Origin: Saccharomycopsis malanga
Taxonomy: Eukaryota > Ascomycota > Saccharomycetes > Ascoideales > Saccharomycopsidaceae
Assembly: GCA_004014935.1 (NCBI GenBank)
Contig: CP025324.1
Location: forward strand, 1,178,001-1,242,000
Direction of reading: 5' to 3'
DNA length: 64,000 nt
This document shows, piece by piece, positions 1 to 9,270 of this stretch. Made by a program: the position numbers and the translations under genes. The number at the start of each line of letters is the position of its first letter. Positions within the stretch are counted from its first letter, which is position 1. The notes under the pieces were generated by a model. That model was given only the letters and a program-made list of their open reading frames with translations. It had not been told where the DNA came from and ran no database searches.

Positions 1-366
1 GATCCCCATTTGTCGCAAGGCAGACCCACACATTACACACGGCTCAACAGTGACATACAAGTCTATTCGTCCAAACAATTCCTGGATTCGAAGCTCATTC
101 TGCGGATTGTATTTATTCACGTCCTGTTGCAAACCAAACTTTCTGAGTATCTGCTCGATTCCATAAAGCTCAGCATGCATTATCCCAGATAACGTGTCGT
201 TGGTACTATTCATTCCAGACGACAATATGGTGGTGTTGTCATAGACAAATATACATCCTACAGGCACCTCATTCTTGGAAAGTGCACATTCAGCCTGATT
301 GAGGGCAATTCTCATAAACTTAAAGTGCGTAGCAAGGTCATCTCCAATTGTGTTTTCAGATTCCAT
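1..366 (-). CDS. TAD2: tRNA-specific adenosine deaminase catalytic subunit Tad2, 5' part only
   Basis: Reading the minus strand from an ATG at 366 gives an open frame of 122 codons that runs off the window edge. It has the cytidine/adenosine deaminase zinc signature: H64-A-E66 (zinc ligand and catalytic Glu) and P109-C110-V-M-C113, followed by a conserved GSALRQMGI stretch. In the Tad2/ADAT2 family this subunit pairs with Tad3 and converts A34 to inosine in tRNA anticodons, such as the tRNA-Ala(AGC) and tRNA-Val(AAC) genes found in this same window. The N-terminal part is complete. The C-terminal half lies outside. The Tad2 rather than Tad3 call rests on the intact catalytic Glu, which Tad3 lacks. 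Confidence 0.88.
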   Translation of the reverse strand, partial: MESENTIGDDLATHFKFMRIALNQAECALSKNEVPVGCIFVYDNTTILSSGMNSTNDTLSGIMHAELYGIEQILRKFGLQQDVNKYNPQNELRIQELFGRIDLYVTVEPCVMCGSALRQMGI

Positions 367-634
367 GCTAGTTATTTGATAGTTGTGTTGCCCGAGTCGC
401 TCATATGGCTGAAATTTTTCATTTTCATTTTATATGGCTTGCGATGCGCTATATACTATACCATAAAAATTATGTCAGTTGAAGGATATTGTGCATGCAA
501 TTGGTTCCATTTTACCAACGTAGCAAGCTTAACATATAAATTGAATGCTACGCAGTATAAAAGTACACATTCGTCATCATTAATAAAATCTATATTATAC
601 ACTCTTTGAAAGAAACAGATAAAGACACACAGCC

Positions 635-3343
635 TCAGCCATTCAACGACAATCCTAAATATCTCAAAATATTGTCGTTTATCAGGTCTTTGACAAACAC
701 TCTCTTCTTCTCCTTGAACTCTTGATAAAGATTGTCAATGTGCTGAAACACTAAACTAAATTTTCTCTCTGGCTGCTCAGAATCCTCTATTATCAAATCA
801 CTGTCATCGCCTTCGAGTTCTAACTGGGACACCTGATCCAATATCAAGCTGTGAAACTCCTCTTCGCTTTGAAGAAACTTGAAAACAAGACTAAGAATAT
901 GATTGATTTGGTGTATGTACAACTTTCCGGAATATGGTCCTGTGGACTTTCTGCTTGAATCTATTAATTTATGGGTGCTGATAGTCAACAAATATTCCGA
1001 ATGAATGCTAATAATCTCATCAATAGAATAACTTTCGTAACTAGTACCTTGAACTTCCGGTGAGGGAATTTGTTCTCCTGGTCCATCTAAATTACTCAAC
1101 AGTTGGTTACTTTTCTTGATATAGGTTTCTTTAGGCAGCAAGACTCGGTTATATTTCAGCATGTAGCCATGTAATTTTTTAATATTCGCATTGCTGTTTC
1201 CCTCTAAGCCACTTTTCAAAAACATATTTTTTGACTTGGTCAACTTGGAGAACAATTCTTCAAAAGCGATATCTATAACTCGAAAATTAAGATAACTGTA
1301 CACCTTGGTGACAAAGCTCAAAAAAGCGTTTCTTATTATGTTCGCTTTTTTGAACAAGTCTAGAAGCAAAAGCTTATTTTGGTCGGTATGAGATAAAGCG
1401 GTTATTTCCTCTTTTCGAGTTTCCAGATTAATAACAAGTACGTCTTTTCTAATTCGCTTCAAGTTCTGCTTATGTATCCTATTGGAATTCAGCCAGGATC
1501 TTTCCAAGAAATGGCTGGCACGCTTTAACTTCCATAAAAAGTTGAAAAGTTTCAAATAACTCTTCAATCCTTTGAACTCATCATATATTATGAGGCTCAA
1601 AGGATCTTCCAACTTGTAATCCAACGTAAAAACATCCCATCCAAGATTGGCAGAAGTGTTTAGAGATAATATTCTGGCATCTAATCTTAAATGGATATCT
1701 CTGGGGTATCTTTTCACTGACGAGTTGTATAAAGAGTCTGTGAGTAATTGAGACAATTGAATAGTTGACAATGTCTGAGACGGTTCATTAAGAACAGTTG
1801 ATGCGTTGGCAGCTAATGAAGCAATGAAATCGCCCTTGGATAGAAGAAGAAACTTTTTCAAGTTGACTATATGGTAATCCATTTTATAATTGTTATACAT
1901 CAAACTTGTGAAATAACTAGAAAGCTCTTCGTATTGTGCATCGATCAAGAGGGAAAATTGGTTTTCGTTGAATTCATGTCCAGATCTAAAACACTGCTTG
2001 TATTTCTGATTATATCGGTTCAAGAAATTGTATTCCTTACATACTTGGCGAAGAAAAACAATCATTTTACCAATCTGAAATACTTTCTTTCCTGTTTTTG
2101 CCGGCAAAAACATGGGAAACTTTTTAAAGTCAAATTTTAAACCTGTTATCAGGCTAAATTGACCGCTGTGGGAGGAATCGAAAGTTATGAAGAACTCATT
2201 GTTTCTATCTGTTAACTCGCCGTTCAATAGCCAATTCTCCAATATTTTGTAATATGGCTCGGCGGCAGCTTTAAATAAACTTTTAGAAACAGATTTTATT
2301 AATATATCGCCAAAATTGGTGTAACCAAATACCAAAGACAAAAACTCATTTCCTTCCAAAGATTCCAACTGGTTTGTTAAGAAATACAAATAGCGAAACC
2401 GATCAATCTCAACGGTCATATGATTGTAGATATCAATCAACGTGTTGCCCAAGTTATTATTTGGAAGAGATAAATTGTTTATCACTTTCATGTAATCTTG
2501 TAGAAAGCTTTGTAACTGGCTAACAAATGCTATTTTAACTTGCGATTTGTAGTTGTGTTTACTAGTCGTTACCAAATACTTATACAATAAACTGGCCTCG
2601 AACAACATGTGCAAGATTCCACTATGACTGTTGCTTACAGAGTCGGGTATCTGAATGGAAGGTCCATTGTTCACTGGAAACAATTCTGAGGTGGATCCAA
2701 GAAGAGTATAAAAGATATATTGCAACATTTCAGACTCATCAATGTAATCTGGATTGAACTCCGAATAAAGCGCATTCACAATGTCGTGCATGGTTTGGTT
2801 ATCATAACTTTTGCGAGAAAAGTTGGACCGATGGCGTTTGTTACTGGTTGTACCCGTAGTATTTACAAAGGGCTCTACAAAAATAGAAGAATTACGAGAA
2901 GGCGCTCTACTATTATGGAAGCCACTTAGTGATTCCACAGCATTATTGCCTACTCGAGCAAACGCAGGTTGTCTTGTCTGGCTAAATGACCTATTCAGCA
3001 TGCTGTATTGATGTCTAGTAGGGTTATTATGGCCCAGCACCTTCTCATCAAATGAACATATGAAAATCAAATAGGCTGCTATTTGATCGGGATCTCTGAA
3101 TCGTAATAAAGTCTTTATCAACTCTTGAAATTGTCTCCAGTCATTACTCTCTGATATTATCTGCTCACACTCATTGACCACCAGAGTAAGGTCATAACTA
3201 TAATGCTGTTCAATGTTATCAACCAACGGTAAAAGCTGATTGTAAATATAATTCTTCTTCTCGGGACTCGTATTATTAGGAGAAGTCAATATTTCAACAA
3301 GTAATGACACACAGCCAAATAACTGCTGCACATCTTGAGACAT
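635..3343 (-). CDS. SPC98: Gamma-tubulin complex component (GCP3/Spc98-like)
   Basis: A 902-residue protein when started at the ATG at 3343; the open frame extends ten codons further upstream but only to a TTG. Spc98 and Spc97 form the small gamma-tubulin complex with Tub4 and nucleate microtubules at the spindle pole body; Spc98 also binds Spc110. Visible support is the GCP-family architecture: a long helical N-terminal half and a C-terminal GRIP2-like region with a YLKLFNFLWKLKRASHFLE block, which resembles GCP3 (FNFLWRxKR) more than GCP2/Spc97 (FRHLFxCKHVE). The length is near S. cerevisiae Spc98 (about 850). The Ser/Asn-rich stretch near residues 115-190 is probably a disordered linker. 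Spc97 is the alternative. It lies downstream of TAD2 on the same strand, with no shared function. Confidence 0.78.
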   Translation of the reverse strand: MSQDVQQLFGCVSLLVEILTSPNNTSPEKKNYIYNQLLPLVDNIEQHYSYDLTLVVNECEQIISESNDWRQFQELIKTLLRFRDPDQIAAYLIFICSFDEKVLGHNNPTRHQYSMLNRSFSQTRQPAFARVGNNAVESLSGFHNSRAPSRNSSIFVEPFVNTTGTTSNKRHRSNFSRKSYDNQTMHDIVNALYSEFNPDYIDESEMLQYIFYTLLGSTSELFPVNNGPSIQIPDSVSNSHSGILHMLFEASLLYKYLVTTSKHNYKSQVKIAFVSQLQSFLQDYMKVINNLSLPNNNLGNTLIDIYNHMTVEIDRFRYLYFLTNQLESLEGNEFLSLVFGYTNFGDILIKSVSKSLFKAAAEPYYKILENWLLNGELTDRNNEFFITFDSSHSGQFSLITGLKFDFKKFPMFLPAKTGKKVFQIGKMIVFLRQVCKEYNFLNRYNQKYKQCFRSGHEFNENQFSLLIDAQYEELSSYFTSLMYNNYKMDYHIVNLKKFLLLSKGDFIASLAANASTVLNEPSQTLSTIQLSQLLTDSLYNSSVKRYPRDIHLRLDARILSLNTSANLGWDVFTLDYKLEDPLSLIIYDEFKGLKSYLKLFNFLWKLKRASHFLERSWLNSNRIHKQNLKRIRKDVLVINLETRKEEITALSHTDQNKLLLLDLFKKANIIRNAFLSFVTKVYSYLNFRVIDIAFEELFSKLTKSKNMFLKSGLEGNSNANIKKLHGYMLKYNRVLLPKETYIKKSNQLLSNLDGPGEQIPSPEVQGTSYESYSIDEIISIHSEYLLTISTHKLIDSSRKSTGPYSGKLYIHQINHILSLVFKFLQSEEEFHSLILDQVSQLELEGDDSDLIIEDSEQPERKFSLVFQHIDNLYQEFKEKKRVFVKDLINDNILRYLGLSLNG

Positions 3344-3966
3344 CTTATGCCACCCGCTATAGTGTAAATCCAAACGCCCTTATCCTATCTATATTTGCCC
3401 TTGGTATTGTTTATGGCGCTTAAGTTGATCTAAATATTATAAACAAATGCGGGCTCATAATGTAAGGATTTTGTCAGGTAAAAAACAATATATGTATATA
3501 CGTGCTACTTTAATCAGACAAACTTGATATTATAAGAGATGCGCGTTATGTTTTTGGTTTATATGTGTTGGAGAAGGCGTAGGGATTGAAAGCAAGTGTA
3601 GTTGTAGTGATGATTTTCCACTGATAAATCTGTATTCTGCATTTGTCATCGTTCTTCCCTGAGATTATAATACAGTACGTGTTCTATCTAATGGCTACAA
3701 TTTGCCTTGGCTTTAGGTTTATGAGACTTGGGTGTTATTTAAGAGTTGTATCAGTATTATATGAGAGAATTTATCAATCTATATTGCAAGACCTTACGTA
3801 AGACTTTTTCTATAGATCAATTGGTACTATAGGTATAATACCAAAAATGAGCCACTGTATTCGTCGTTTCTACATATGCTTTGCTGAAGGTAGTATCATG
3901 TATTCAATTTATAATATTTAGAAAAAAGAAAATGTGATTGATTCAGATAAAGATAATGAGGAAATA
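3344..3966. other. Intergenic, no feature seen
   Basis: AT-rich spacer between the start of the SPC98-like gene and the 3' end of the aspartyl protease gene. I see no tRNA, repeat or extra reading frame. It should hold the SPC98 promoter. Confidence 0.5.
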
Positions 3967-5391
3967 TCACTCAGCCTTACAGTTTCCAGTAGGTTGAATG
4001 GCCTTAGTGTTCTCCAAATAAGCCGCAACATAATGTGTTTCTGGCGCAGGGTTTTTAATCAAAGCTGATACGGAGTTTGAAGTTTCTGTAGGATTGATAT
4101 TGGTGTTTGAAGGCTGAATTAAGCTAGTTGATGAAGTTTCAGACAGCTCTACATTTGACAGACTTGTGACTTTGCTTGCTACTGAAGTAGTTGAACTTGT
4201 TGAACTTGTTGGACTTGCTGTAGCTCTTGTTTTAGAAATTTCAGTTTGGGAAGGAACCAGCAGCCCCTTTCCTTTCATGCCGTTGAGATTAGTTCCTTTA
4301 TACACAACCTCAATATCCAGTTCGGATGTTTGAACTGCCGGTGCTATGTAGAGTTTGAAGTTTTCTGTATCGAACACCGTATAGACTCTTTGTAGGAATG
4401 GAATTCCAAAAACTGCATTGACATCTCTATCACCAGGCATAAATCCAATTATACACGTCCCGTCTCCTTGGTCGAATATGTTGTCTTCCATTGATACTGT
4501 TATTTCAAACCCGGCATCAAGCTGGAATGTGAGGGTATCATTGTTGTGGCAAGGGACTGTGTCTCCCGGTGAAGAAACACCAAAGTACTCGTAGACAATG
4601 TAATTGTATATAAAGGGTGGTAATGTGTTTACAGAAGTTCCACTGTCAAAAAGCGCAGTAATTTGTTTGTTGAGTAGGATCTTTGACAGGTTGGCGGTAT
4701 TAAGAGTTAAGCCGTTGAAATTGGTCCAGTAACTTCTCAAGGTTGCTCCGGGAATTTGTGGAACACAATCAATGGCAGTGAGTTCTCCAGAGAATTTGGC
4801 ATGGTCAACAGCACCAAATAACAAGGCACCTCCAGTGGTAGTATCCTTTGTACCTGCGTACAAACTAAACATGTTTCTGTTGATTAATCCCTGAGAAACC
4901 ATTTTTTTAGGAACATTGATGTATTCCTTAATGTTTTGGTTCTCGTTGGCAGTTGGTCCCACCCCAAATATTGCACGGATTTGAAGATCTCCTTCCTGAA
5001 TAATAGCTAATGGAGCTTCCTTCAATGTTTTCCCAGCTAAAGTAAGAACATCAGTGCCCATTGTACCGTTGACGGCACCACTCACATACAACATATCGTA
5101 GTTGATGTTCAAGGATTTCCAAGTTGACGAGGAAGAAATGTCGAACGTATCGCAAAAGGTTGAACATTCAGTTGTAATGTTAGGTGACAGAATCCATAAG
5201 TCAGAAGATCCAGTGTCAAGAGCAAATGTATGTGTCTGGGATGGGGTTCCTAGATCTAATTTCACCAAAAGCAAAGAATCTTCGTAATATGTCACCGGTA
5301 AGCTGATGTAACCATCGGATCTTTTAGCAAGTAGCGGAACGCTTAAACCGGTAAATATTAAAAGAGAAAGTCCAAGATAGATTGAAATCAT
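3967..5391 (-). CDS. Secreted aspartyl protease (candidapepsin/yapsin type)
   Basis: 474 residues from the ATG at 5391. A hydrophobic signal peptide (about residues 1-18) is followed by a Lys23-Arg24 Kex2-type site, so the mature enzyme would begin near S25. Both catalytic motifs of pepsin-family (A1) proteases are present: D59-T-G-S and D249-S-G-T. C76 and C80 make a plausible small disulfide loop, as in yeast aspartyl proteases. Residues about 385-445 are Ser/Thr-rich, like a glycosylated cell-wall stalk, but the last residues are polar, so I see no GPI-anchor signal; it may be secreted or wall-retained. The propeptide is very short, as in some Sap/yapsin relatives. A TATA element lies upstream (5455-5462 on the minus strand). 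No orthologue name can be assigned with confidence. Confidence 0.85.
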   Translation of the reverse strand: MISIYLGLSLLIFTGLSVPLLAKRSDGYISLPVTYYEDSLLLVKLDLGTPSQTHTFALDTGSSDLWILSPNITTECSTFCDTFDISSSSTWKSLNINYDMLYVSGAVNGTMGTDVLTLAGKTLKEAPLAIIQEGDLQIRAIFGVGPTANENQNIKEYINVPKKMVSQGLINRNMFSLYAGTKDTTTGGALLFGAVDHAKFSGELTAIDCVPQIPGATLRSYWTNFNGLTLNTANLSKILLNKQITALFDSGTSVNTLPPFIYNYIVYEYFGVSSPGDTVPCHNNDTLTFQLDAGFEITVSMEDNIFDQGDGTCIIGFMPGDRDVNAVFGIPFLQRVYTVFDTENFKLYIAPAVQTSELDIEVVYKGTNLNGMKGKGLLVPSQTEISKTRATASPTSSTSSTTSVASKVTSLSNVELSETSSTSLIQPSNTNINPTETSNSVSALIKNPAPETHYVAAYLENTKAIQPTGNCKAE

Positions 5392-5454
5392 GTTTGTTTG
5401 ATTTTTCGATTAACATAAGTCTTGAAAACCTTTTGAAGAGTGGAAAATTCCCAG

Positions 5455-5462
5455 TTTATATA
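5455..5462 (-). promoter_or_regulatory. Putative TATA box of the aspartyl protease gene
   Basis: TATATAAA on the minus strand about 65-70 bases upstream of the protease ATG, a normal spacing for a regulated yeast promoter. Assigned by position and consensus only. Confidence 0.45.
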
Positions 5463-6601
5463 AGAATCATTGCTTTGGTTCTGAAATATATTGGATCTTG
5501 GCCAACTAAAAATAAAAGAGTGGAAGTTTATGCTGTGTAATTTTATTAATTACGCACTTGTCCGAATGCTACGTTTAGTGTTGTCAAATAGATCTCTTTC
5601 AAGACTCTTTTTAAGGTATCTAACACCAATTTGGTTGAATAGGTAATTTCTTCATAAATTAAAGGTTTGGTGCAAACCATTTGATTCAGTACGGCATGCA
5701 ATGTTGGAAAATTTTCAGATTACCGCTTTGGTCGAAATGAATAGCCCATCGTGTATCTATCGTATGCACTGAGCACTCTAATTAAACAGATCTTGTCAGC
5801 CCTTAAAACTTGGTCAGAATATGTGCAAATCTCTCAACTAAAGGTTTCTCTCCCATTAATATATACGCAAAGCTTTGGTCCACCGATGAATGAAATGGTT
5901 CTGCTTTTTAAGGATTTGCATAGCTTCTATATATACATAATCACCACAACAAAAACTTTCAATGCAACAAGCAGCAAAATTAACCATCAGAATGTATGTT
6001 GTTTTTAAGTAGTTACGCATACATTCCTTGTTGTGAGGGAAACCAAAAATCGGCCACCTGCAATGTAAGAATGCAAGCCATGCAAGTTCATAAATTACCA
6101 AATAAATTAATGCTAATAACGTGATGCTACCAAAATAATGTCAGCAATATAGTTGGTTGGAAAACTCGTATATCGTTTGTGGGTAAATCATAAACTATTA
6201 CATTCAATATTAGTCTAAATTGAAATTGTAGGCTTATTTTTTTTTCGAATTTAGTTCGTACAGCTGACGCTTTTTTTTTAAAAATTGATTCTCCATGGAT
6301 GATTCTCCCTCTTTAGTCCCATGCCGTCCAGTTTGGTTTATTTTGTAGCGCACTAAACTTATTGGAGTGAAACAACTTCAACATTACCATACTGTTTTCT
6401 TGTCAACTGTCAAATGTAAAGCGTGTAAAATTAAACCAGGTACCACATGACCTGTTTCAAAAACCATACAAATACTAGTTGTGGGATGCGGCTTTTATGA
6501 TCAATATCTTTATCACATTTGTTTAAGAATTTATGAGTCGTACACCAGACTGATATGATACTAATGTATGATAGGCTACTGAGAAAAAATTTAACAGAAA
6601 T
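5463..6601. other. Intergenic, no gene seen
   Basis: AT-rich spacer upstream of the divergent aspartyl protease gene and before the tRNA-Val gene. Open frames here are short and lack recognisable motifs. I see no repeat of the families found elsewhere in the window. Confidence 0.45.
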
Positions 6602-6675
6602 GGTTTCGTGGTCTAGTTGGTTATGGCATCTGCTTAACACGCAGAACGTCCCCAGTTCGATCCTGGGCGAAATCA
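6602..6675 (+). tRNA. tRNA-Val (anticodon AAC)
   Basis: 74 nucleotides without CCA. The acceptor GGTTTCG pairs with CGAAATC, followed by discriminator A. The A box (TGGTCTAGTTGG) and B box (AGTTCGATCC) are intact. The anticodon stem TCTGC/GCAGA closes the loop TTAACAC, giving anticodon AAC, which would be edited to IAC. It has no intron. A run of T from 6676 is the RNA polymerase III terminator. Confidence 0.97.
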
Positions 6676-7179
6676 TTTTTTTTTTACCGTTCTCAAGGAG
6701 TTTTCAGTAAAAGATAAAACTTTTTTGATTTCTTTTAGTGAACAAAATTCTTACAAAGGCCAGTATAGTATCGTATTGGTTATCCATTATTGGTATCTAT
6801 GCAGCCGTAGCCCTTTGATAGAACGTTTTGATAGGAAAAAAAGTCAATATTTGTCGTTCAGTCAATAGCTAAGCTATCGAACGAATAGTATGTTATCGTG
6901 CACAGTCTGAACTGAGCGCACAATAGCACATGACATGATTCAACTGTGGTGAGTCTATTTCAACATAGCTTTAGTGTGTATTGATATTCTTTCTCGAAGA
7001 ATAGTGGGCCATGGGCCGAGTAATATGTGAGAGAATAAACAAATTTTCTTTTGGGATATATTAATACCTAAATTCCCCGGTTTTCTTGTAAATTTTTTCC
7101 ACTGATTTAGCCAATTTCTAAGCATACTTGATTGAAGTGTTATATAACAAACAATCTTGATTCCTAGTATTTATACACA
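6676..7179. other. Intergenic, promoter of the dioxygenase gene
   Basis: Spacer between tRNA-Val (with its T-run terminator at the left edge) and the dioxygenase ATG. The last 40 bases are AT-rich 5' leader. No repeat or further gene seen. Confidence 0.4.
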
Positions 7180-8556
7180 ATGTCCGGTACTAAAGTAATC
7201 ACTATTGTGCCAAACTCGCGCAAATATTCCTACAACTCTATCAGACTTACTCCCGTGCCTCAGAACGTGTCTGACGTAGGTAAAGAAATCACCGATGATG
7301 AATTGATAGCTGATTCTGAAACATTGAGAGCAAAATTCACAAAAAATGATCTCTCACAGGCCGAAAAAAAATATAATGTGAGACCTTTTATAGAAGCTAC
7401 TCCGACGAAACACACTGATGTTCCTGTGATTGAGCTCGATTCTATTGATTTGAGCGAATATGCCGAGGGTCCTGAGAATTATCCAATCAGAAAAAGATTG
7501 GCAGATAAACTTGAGCTGTCGATAAGCACGTATGGATTTTTCAACATTGTAAATTTTGGATTTCCCCCAAAAAAGTTGGAAAAGTTGAGATCCATTGCAC
7601 AATCTATTCTTGAGCTTCCAGAGGAAGAAAAACTCAATTTTCTAGCAGGTGCAAGACAAACCGATTTAGAAGACAAAAGCAAGTCTTTGGGAGGCGAAAG
7701 AGGAAGAGGATTTAAGCCAAGAGGTTACTGGGCGATGCAAAACAATGTTCGTGACAACATTGAGCATTACAATTTCAGAGACATGTTGCACGATGATTAT
7801 TTCTTTGATGAGAAAAGAGTTTATCCCGATGTTGTGAGGGCATTTCTACCGGAAATCTCTGAATACTTTAAATTCTTGCATTTTCAGGTGTTGAGAAAAT
7901 TGTGCACACTTTGTGACATCATTTTGGAGAAGCCAGAAGGCTTTTTATGGGAAAACTATTTCAAGGTGTTTAAAAACGACTTGTTGAACTCCGGCGCAGG
8001 CTTCGGCAGATTCATGCACTATTTAGGTATGAAGCCGGAAGAGGAAGTCAAAACTAAAAATACTTGGTTGAGAGGCCACTCCGACGGTACAGCATTTACA
8101 TTCATCACTTCACAGCCAATCTTGTCTTTGCAGATCAGAGATTATTATACTGGCGAGTGGAGATATGTGGGACATAAACCAAACTCTTTGATTGTAAATA
8201 TTGGTGATTCCTTAGAGTTTATCACTGGCAGTTATTTCAAATCGTCCATCCATAGAGTTATTTCTCCTCCGGACGACCAAAAACACTTTAAAAGATTGGT
8301 CCTCATTTATTTTAACACCCCCAAATTGGTCTGCGATATAGACCCAGACTTCCTTGACTCTCCTAAATTGAAAAGACTTGGTCTCACTACGCCCGAAGAG
8401 TGGGAAAAATGCACTTTTGCTGAATGGGACGAGGAGAAAGGAAGATTGTTCGGCAGAAAAGACGTCAACACTGTATCTGGTGATGAGCCTTTGTTGGTGA
8501 AAATGTTCGGAAGATACCATGAAAGATGGCATCAAGCTGAGAAGACTAAAAACTGA
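7180..8556 (+). CDS. 2-oxoglutarate/Fe(II) dioxygenase, isopenicillin-N-synthase-like family
   Basis: 458 residues from an ATG preceded by an A-rich leader. The N-terminal DIOX_N-like segment contains PVIELDSIDLSEYAEG and the YGFFNIVNFGF block typical of the family. The C-terminal double-stranded beta-helix carries the iron triad H300-S-D302 and H358, and R372 is the likely 2-oxoglutarate salt-bridge residue. In canonical members the last motif is RxS; here it reads RLV, so co-substrate contact may differ. Such enzymes oxidise small molecules (relatives include S. pombe Isp7 and fungal thymine/flavonoid-type dioxygenases). The substrate cannot be read from sequence. One CTG codon sits in the first helix before YGFF, at a position that is usually polar, consistent with but not proof of Ser decoding. 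Confidence 0.85.
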   Translation: MSGTKVITIVPNSRKYSYNSIRLTPVPQNVSDVGKEITDDELIADSETLRAKFTKNDLSQAEKKYNVRPFIEATPTKHTDVPVIELDSIDLSEYAEGPENYPIRKRLADKLELSISTYGFFNIVNFGFPPKKLEKLRSIAQSILELPEEEKLNFLAGARQTDLEDKSKSLGGERGRGFKPRGYWAMQNNVRDNIEHYNFRDMLHDDYFFDEKRVYPDVVRAFLPEISEYFKFLHFQVLRKLCTLCDIILEKPEGFLWENYFKVFKNDLLNSGAGFGRFMHYLGMKPEEEVKTKNTWLRGHSDGTAFTFITSQPILSLQIRDYYTGEWRYVGHKPNSLIVNIGDSLEFITGSYFKSSIHRVISPPDDQKHFKRLVLIYFNTPKLVCDIDPDFLDSPKLKRLGLTTPEEWEKCTFAEWDEEKGRLFGRKDVNTVSGDEPLLVKMFGRYHERWHQAEKTKN

Positions 8557-9032
8557 TTTATTTGATTTTTTCATATGTTATTCTTTCTTTTTCATTCTTA
8601 TTTTCTGTTGTCTTCTATAACCAACAAGTTATTTTTTTTCTCTGTCACCTTTTATTTACTATTATTCATTATATATGTCGTCAAAATTCACACATGCCTC
8701 AAGGTCTTTCACATTATAATACAATGTAGAATCAAGACTAGAAAATAATGACAAGACTAAAGCCTTTGAAACTATTACTTAAATGGTGCTACCCTAGTAG
8801 TCAAGAGCCAGATTCATCATATTCTAATCGAATTAACGTGTATATACGCAAATGAGCTATATTTTACAGATTAAGTGCCGATATAAAACACTATTAGGAC
8901 GGACACCAGTGGCCTAAACAAAAAAGGTCTATATTTTTGAACGCTAATTCAAACCTCAATCGGTTTTAAGAAGCTACATATCATTGATACAAGACTCCAG
9001 TAGTATAATTGATAACATAAAAAGAAAGCAAA
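8557..9032. other. Intergenic, 3' flank of the dioxygenase gene
   Basis: T-rich 3' untranslated region followed by AT-rich spacer up to the first SINE-like element. No gene or repeat recognised. Confidence 0.4.
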
Positions 9033-9270
9033 CACTGGGACTAATGGCTCAGTGGTTAGCGCTCTCGGAGAAGAGACGAAGACCTGGCAAGATAATTTAG
9101 CAGATAGTATTCTCGAAAAAGAGAAAAAGACCTAACAAGCTCAAAGGTGAAAAAATTACGAATGAGAGGATATTATTGTTTTTCCCCAATGGGCTTTACC
9201 AAAATCTTATTGGAAATAGCACGTATATATTTTTTTATATGTACTGAGCTCGAAATATAAGATATTATTT
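9033..9270 (+). mobile_element. SINE-like element, copy 1 (internally deleted)
   Basis: Begins CACTGGG and carries a near-perfect A box (TGGCTCAGTGGTTAG), the CTCTCGGAGAAGAG hairpin, and a second degenerate tRNA-like half (AGATAATTTAGCAGATAG) before the unit breaks off near 9150. The family tail follows at about 9185-9270 (GGGCTTTACC ... GAGCTCGAAATATAAGATA), so the middle is missing. It directly abuts copy A of the longer element. Confidence 0.75.

Noticed and set aside
635-3373. Longer N-terminus of the SPC98-like gene
   Set aside because: The extension begins at TTG. The first ATG is at 3343.
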